Origin: Colius striatus
Lineage: Eukaryota; Chordata; Aves; Coliiformes; Coliidae
Length of the DNA stretch: 64,000 bases
Direction: 5' to 3'
NCBI RefSeq assembly: GCF_028858725.1
Contig: NC_084774.1
Span: forward strand, 9,088,001-9,152,000
Part shown: positions 63,534-64,000 of the stretch, piece by piece
Position numbering within the stretch: position 1 is the first letter of the stretch
Layout of the letters: the number at the start of each line of letters is the position of its first letter
Notes under the pieces: model-generated
What the model saw: the letters and a program-made list of their open reading frames with translations, nothing else
Told to the model about the DNA's origin: nothing
Databases searched by the model: none
Program-made: the position numbers and the translations under genes

Positions 63534-64000
63534 CTGAGGGGAGAAAGAGAGAGATGCAGTTGTGGTGCAGCTCTGCAGGGAGTTCAAGGTCCCCTCCTCC
63601 AGCCTGCCCTCGCCCCAGCAGGCAAGGAAACACCAGCAGGTTTATCCAACAGCTTGGATGGCACTAAAACCCGCAGAGCTGCAAAGCTGGGGCAGCCTGG
63701 AGGCTGTTTTAGCAGCTGGTGGAAGGGGCGTTTCCTGGCACAGCAGAGGTGAGGACAGAAGAACAGAGTGAGCTTGTTTTGGATGAGCAGGAGAAGGGCA
63801 CAGGCCTGTTCCAGCTGTCCCAGCCCCAGCTCTCTCCCATGGGCTGCAGCAATGGCACATGGAATGACTCCATCTGCCAACAATGCCCCCAGAGCTTGCG
63901 TGTCCATCCCACCTGCTGAGTGGGAGAGAATCCCCTGAAATCCCCCCCTTGACTTCAGCTCTCCCCAGAAACTCACCAATGCCGGGGATTATCCGGAAAA
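63457..64000 (-). CDS. UCKL1: Uridine-cytidine kinase-like 1, last two exons (gene continues past the window)
   Basis: UCKL1 is a uridine/cytidine kinase homologue with an N-terminal P-loop kinase region and a C-terminal UPRTase-like domain; its role is in pyrimidine salvage. Only the C-terminal end is here. On the minus strand, 64000-63977 encodes FRIIPGI and ends ATTG|gtgagt. The final exon 63533-63457 follows cccctcag and encodes GNFGDRYFGTDAPPDW then SDDEDALST and TAG. FRIIPGIGNFGDRYFGTD is the conserved UCKL1 C-terminus. In human, UCKL1 also follows DNAJC5 in the opposite orientation. The end of the frame is formed by a tandem repeat unit, so the last residues may be lineage-specific. 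Confidence 0.92.
63977..64000 (-). CDS. UCKL1: UCKL1 penultimate exon (partial)
   Basis: The minus-strand donor gtgagt occupies 63976-63971. The visible 24 nt encode FRIIPGI plus split codons on both sides. The rest lies beyond the window. Confidence 0.88.

Overview
This is nuclear DNA from a bird. Four vertebrate genes are present. The interspersed repeats are mainly CR1 LINE fragments, as expected for birds, and there is one avian-type retroviral LTR fossil. The gene order TPD52L2 - DNAJC5 - (CRH2) - UCKL1 matches, from memory, the block on chicken chromosome 20 and human 20q13.33. The species cannot be fixed from the sequence alone. Most long open frames in the window are chance frames in GC-rich DNA or in simple repeats.

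Layout. (1) 1-12.6 kb, + strand: the 3' two thirds of TPD52L2 (tumor protein D54). The exons include two equal-length 60-nt exons that look like a duplicated pair, and two small cassette exons of 27 and 42 nt. (2) 12.6-15.5 kb: spacer ending in a tRNA-Glu(CTC) gene. (3) 15.6-48.5 kb, + strand: DNAJC5 (cysteine string protein alpha). It has a CpG-island promoter, a roughly 21-kb first intron, four coding exons encoding an intact 198-residue protein, and a probable 3' UTR of about 6 kb. Intron 1 holds CR1 fragments, a 31-bp minisatellite, an LTR fossil and two possible untranslated exons. Intron 4 holds two opposed CR1 pieces and an exon-like segment that would give a truncated protein. (4) 50.0-51.2 kb, - strand: a compact two-exon neuropeptide gene with its own TATA promoter, encoding a CRF-family prohormone. 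I identify it as CRH2, the second corticotropin-releasing hormone gene, which is absent from placental mammals. (5) 51.2-63.0 kb: spacer with minisatellites, CR1 tails, an orphan GC-rich island and a homeodomain-type palindrome. (6) 63.06-64.0 kb, - strand: the last two exons and 3' UTR of UCKL1. A 46-bp tandem repeat there starts inside the final codons.

The genes are neighbours by conserved synteny and do not form a pathway. TPD52L2 is a coiled-coil trafficking adaptor. DNAJC5 is a synaptic-vesicle co-chaperone. CRH2 is a secreted peptide hormone acting on CRH receptors. UCKL1 is a pyrimidine-salvage kinase homologue. The most noteworthy element is the complete CRH2 gene, with signal peptide, dibasic cleavage site, 40-residue peptide, amidation signal, TATA promoter and polyadenylation signal all readable.
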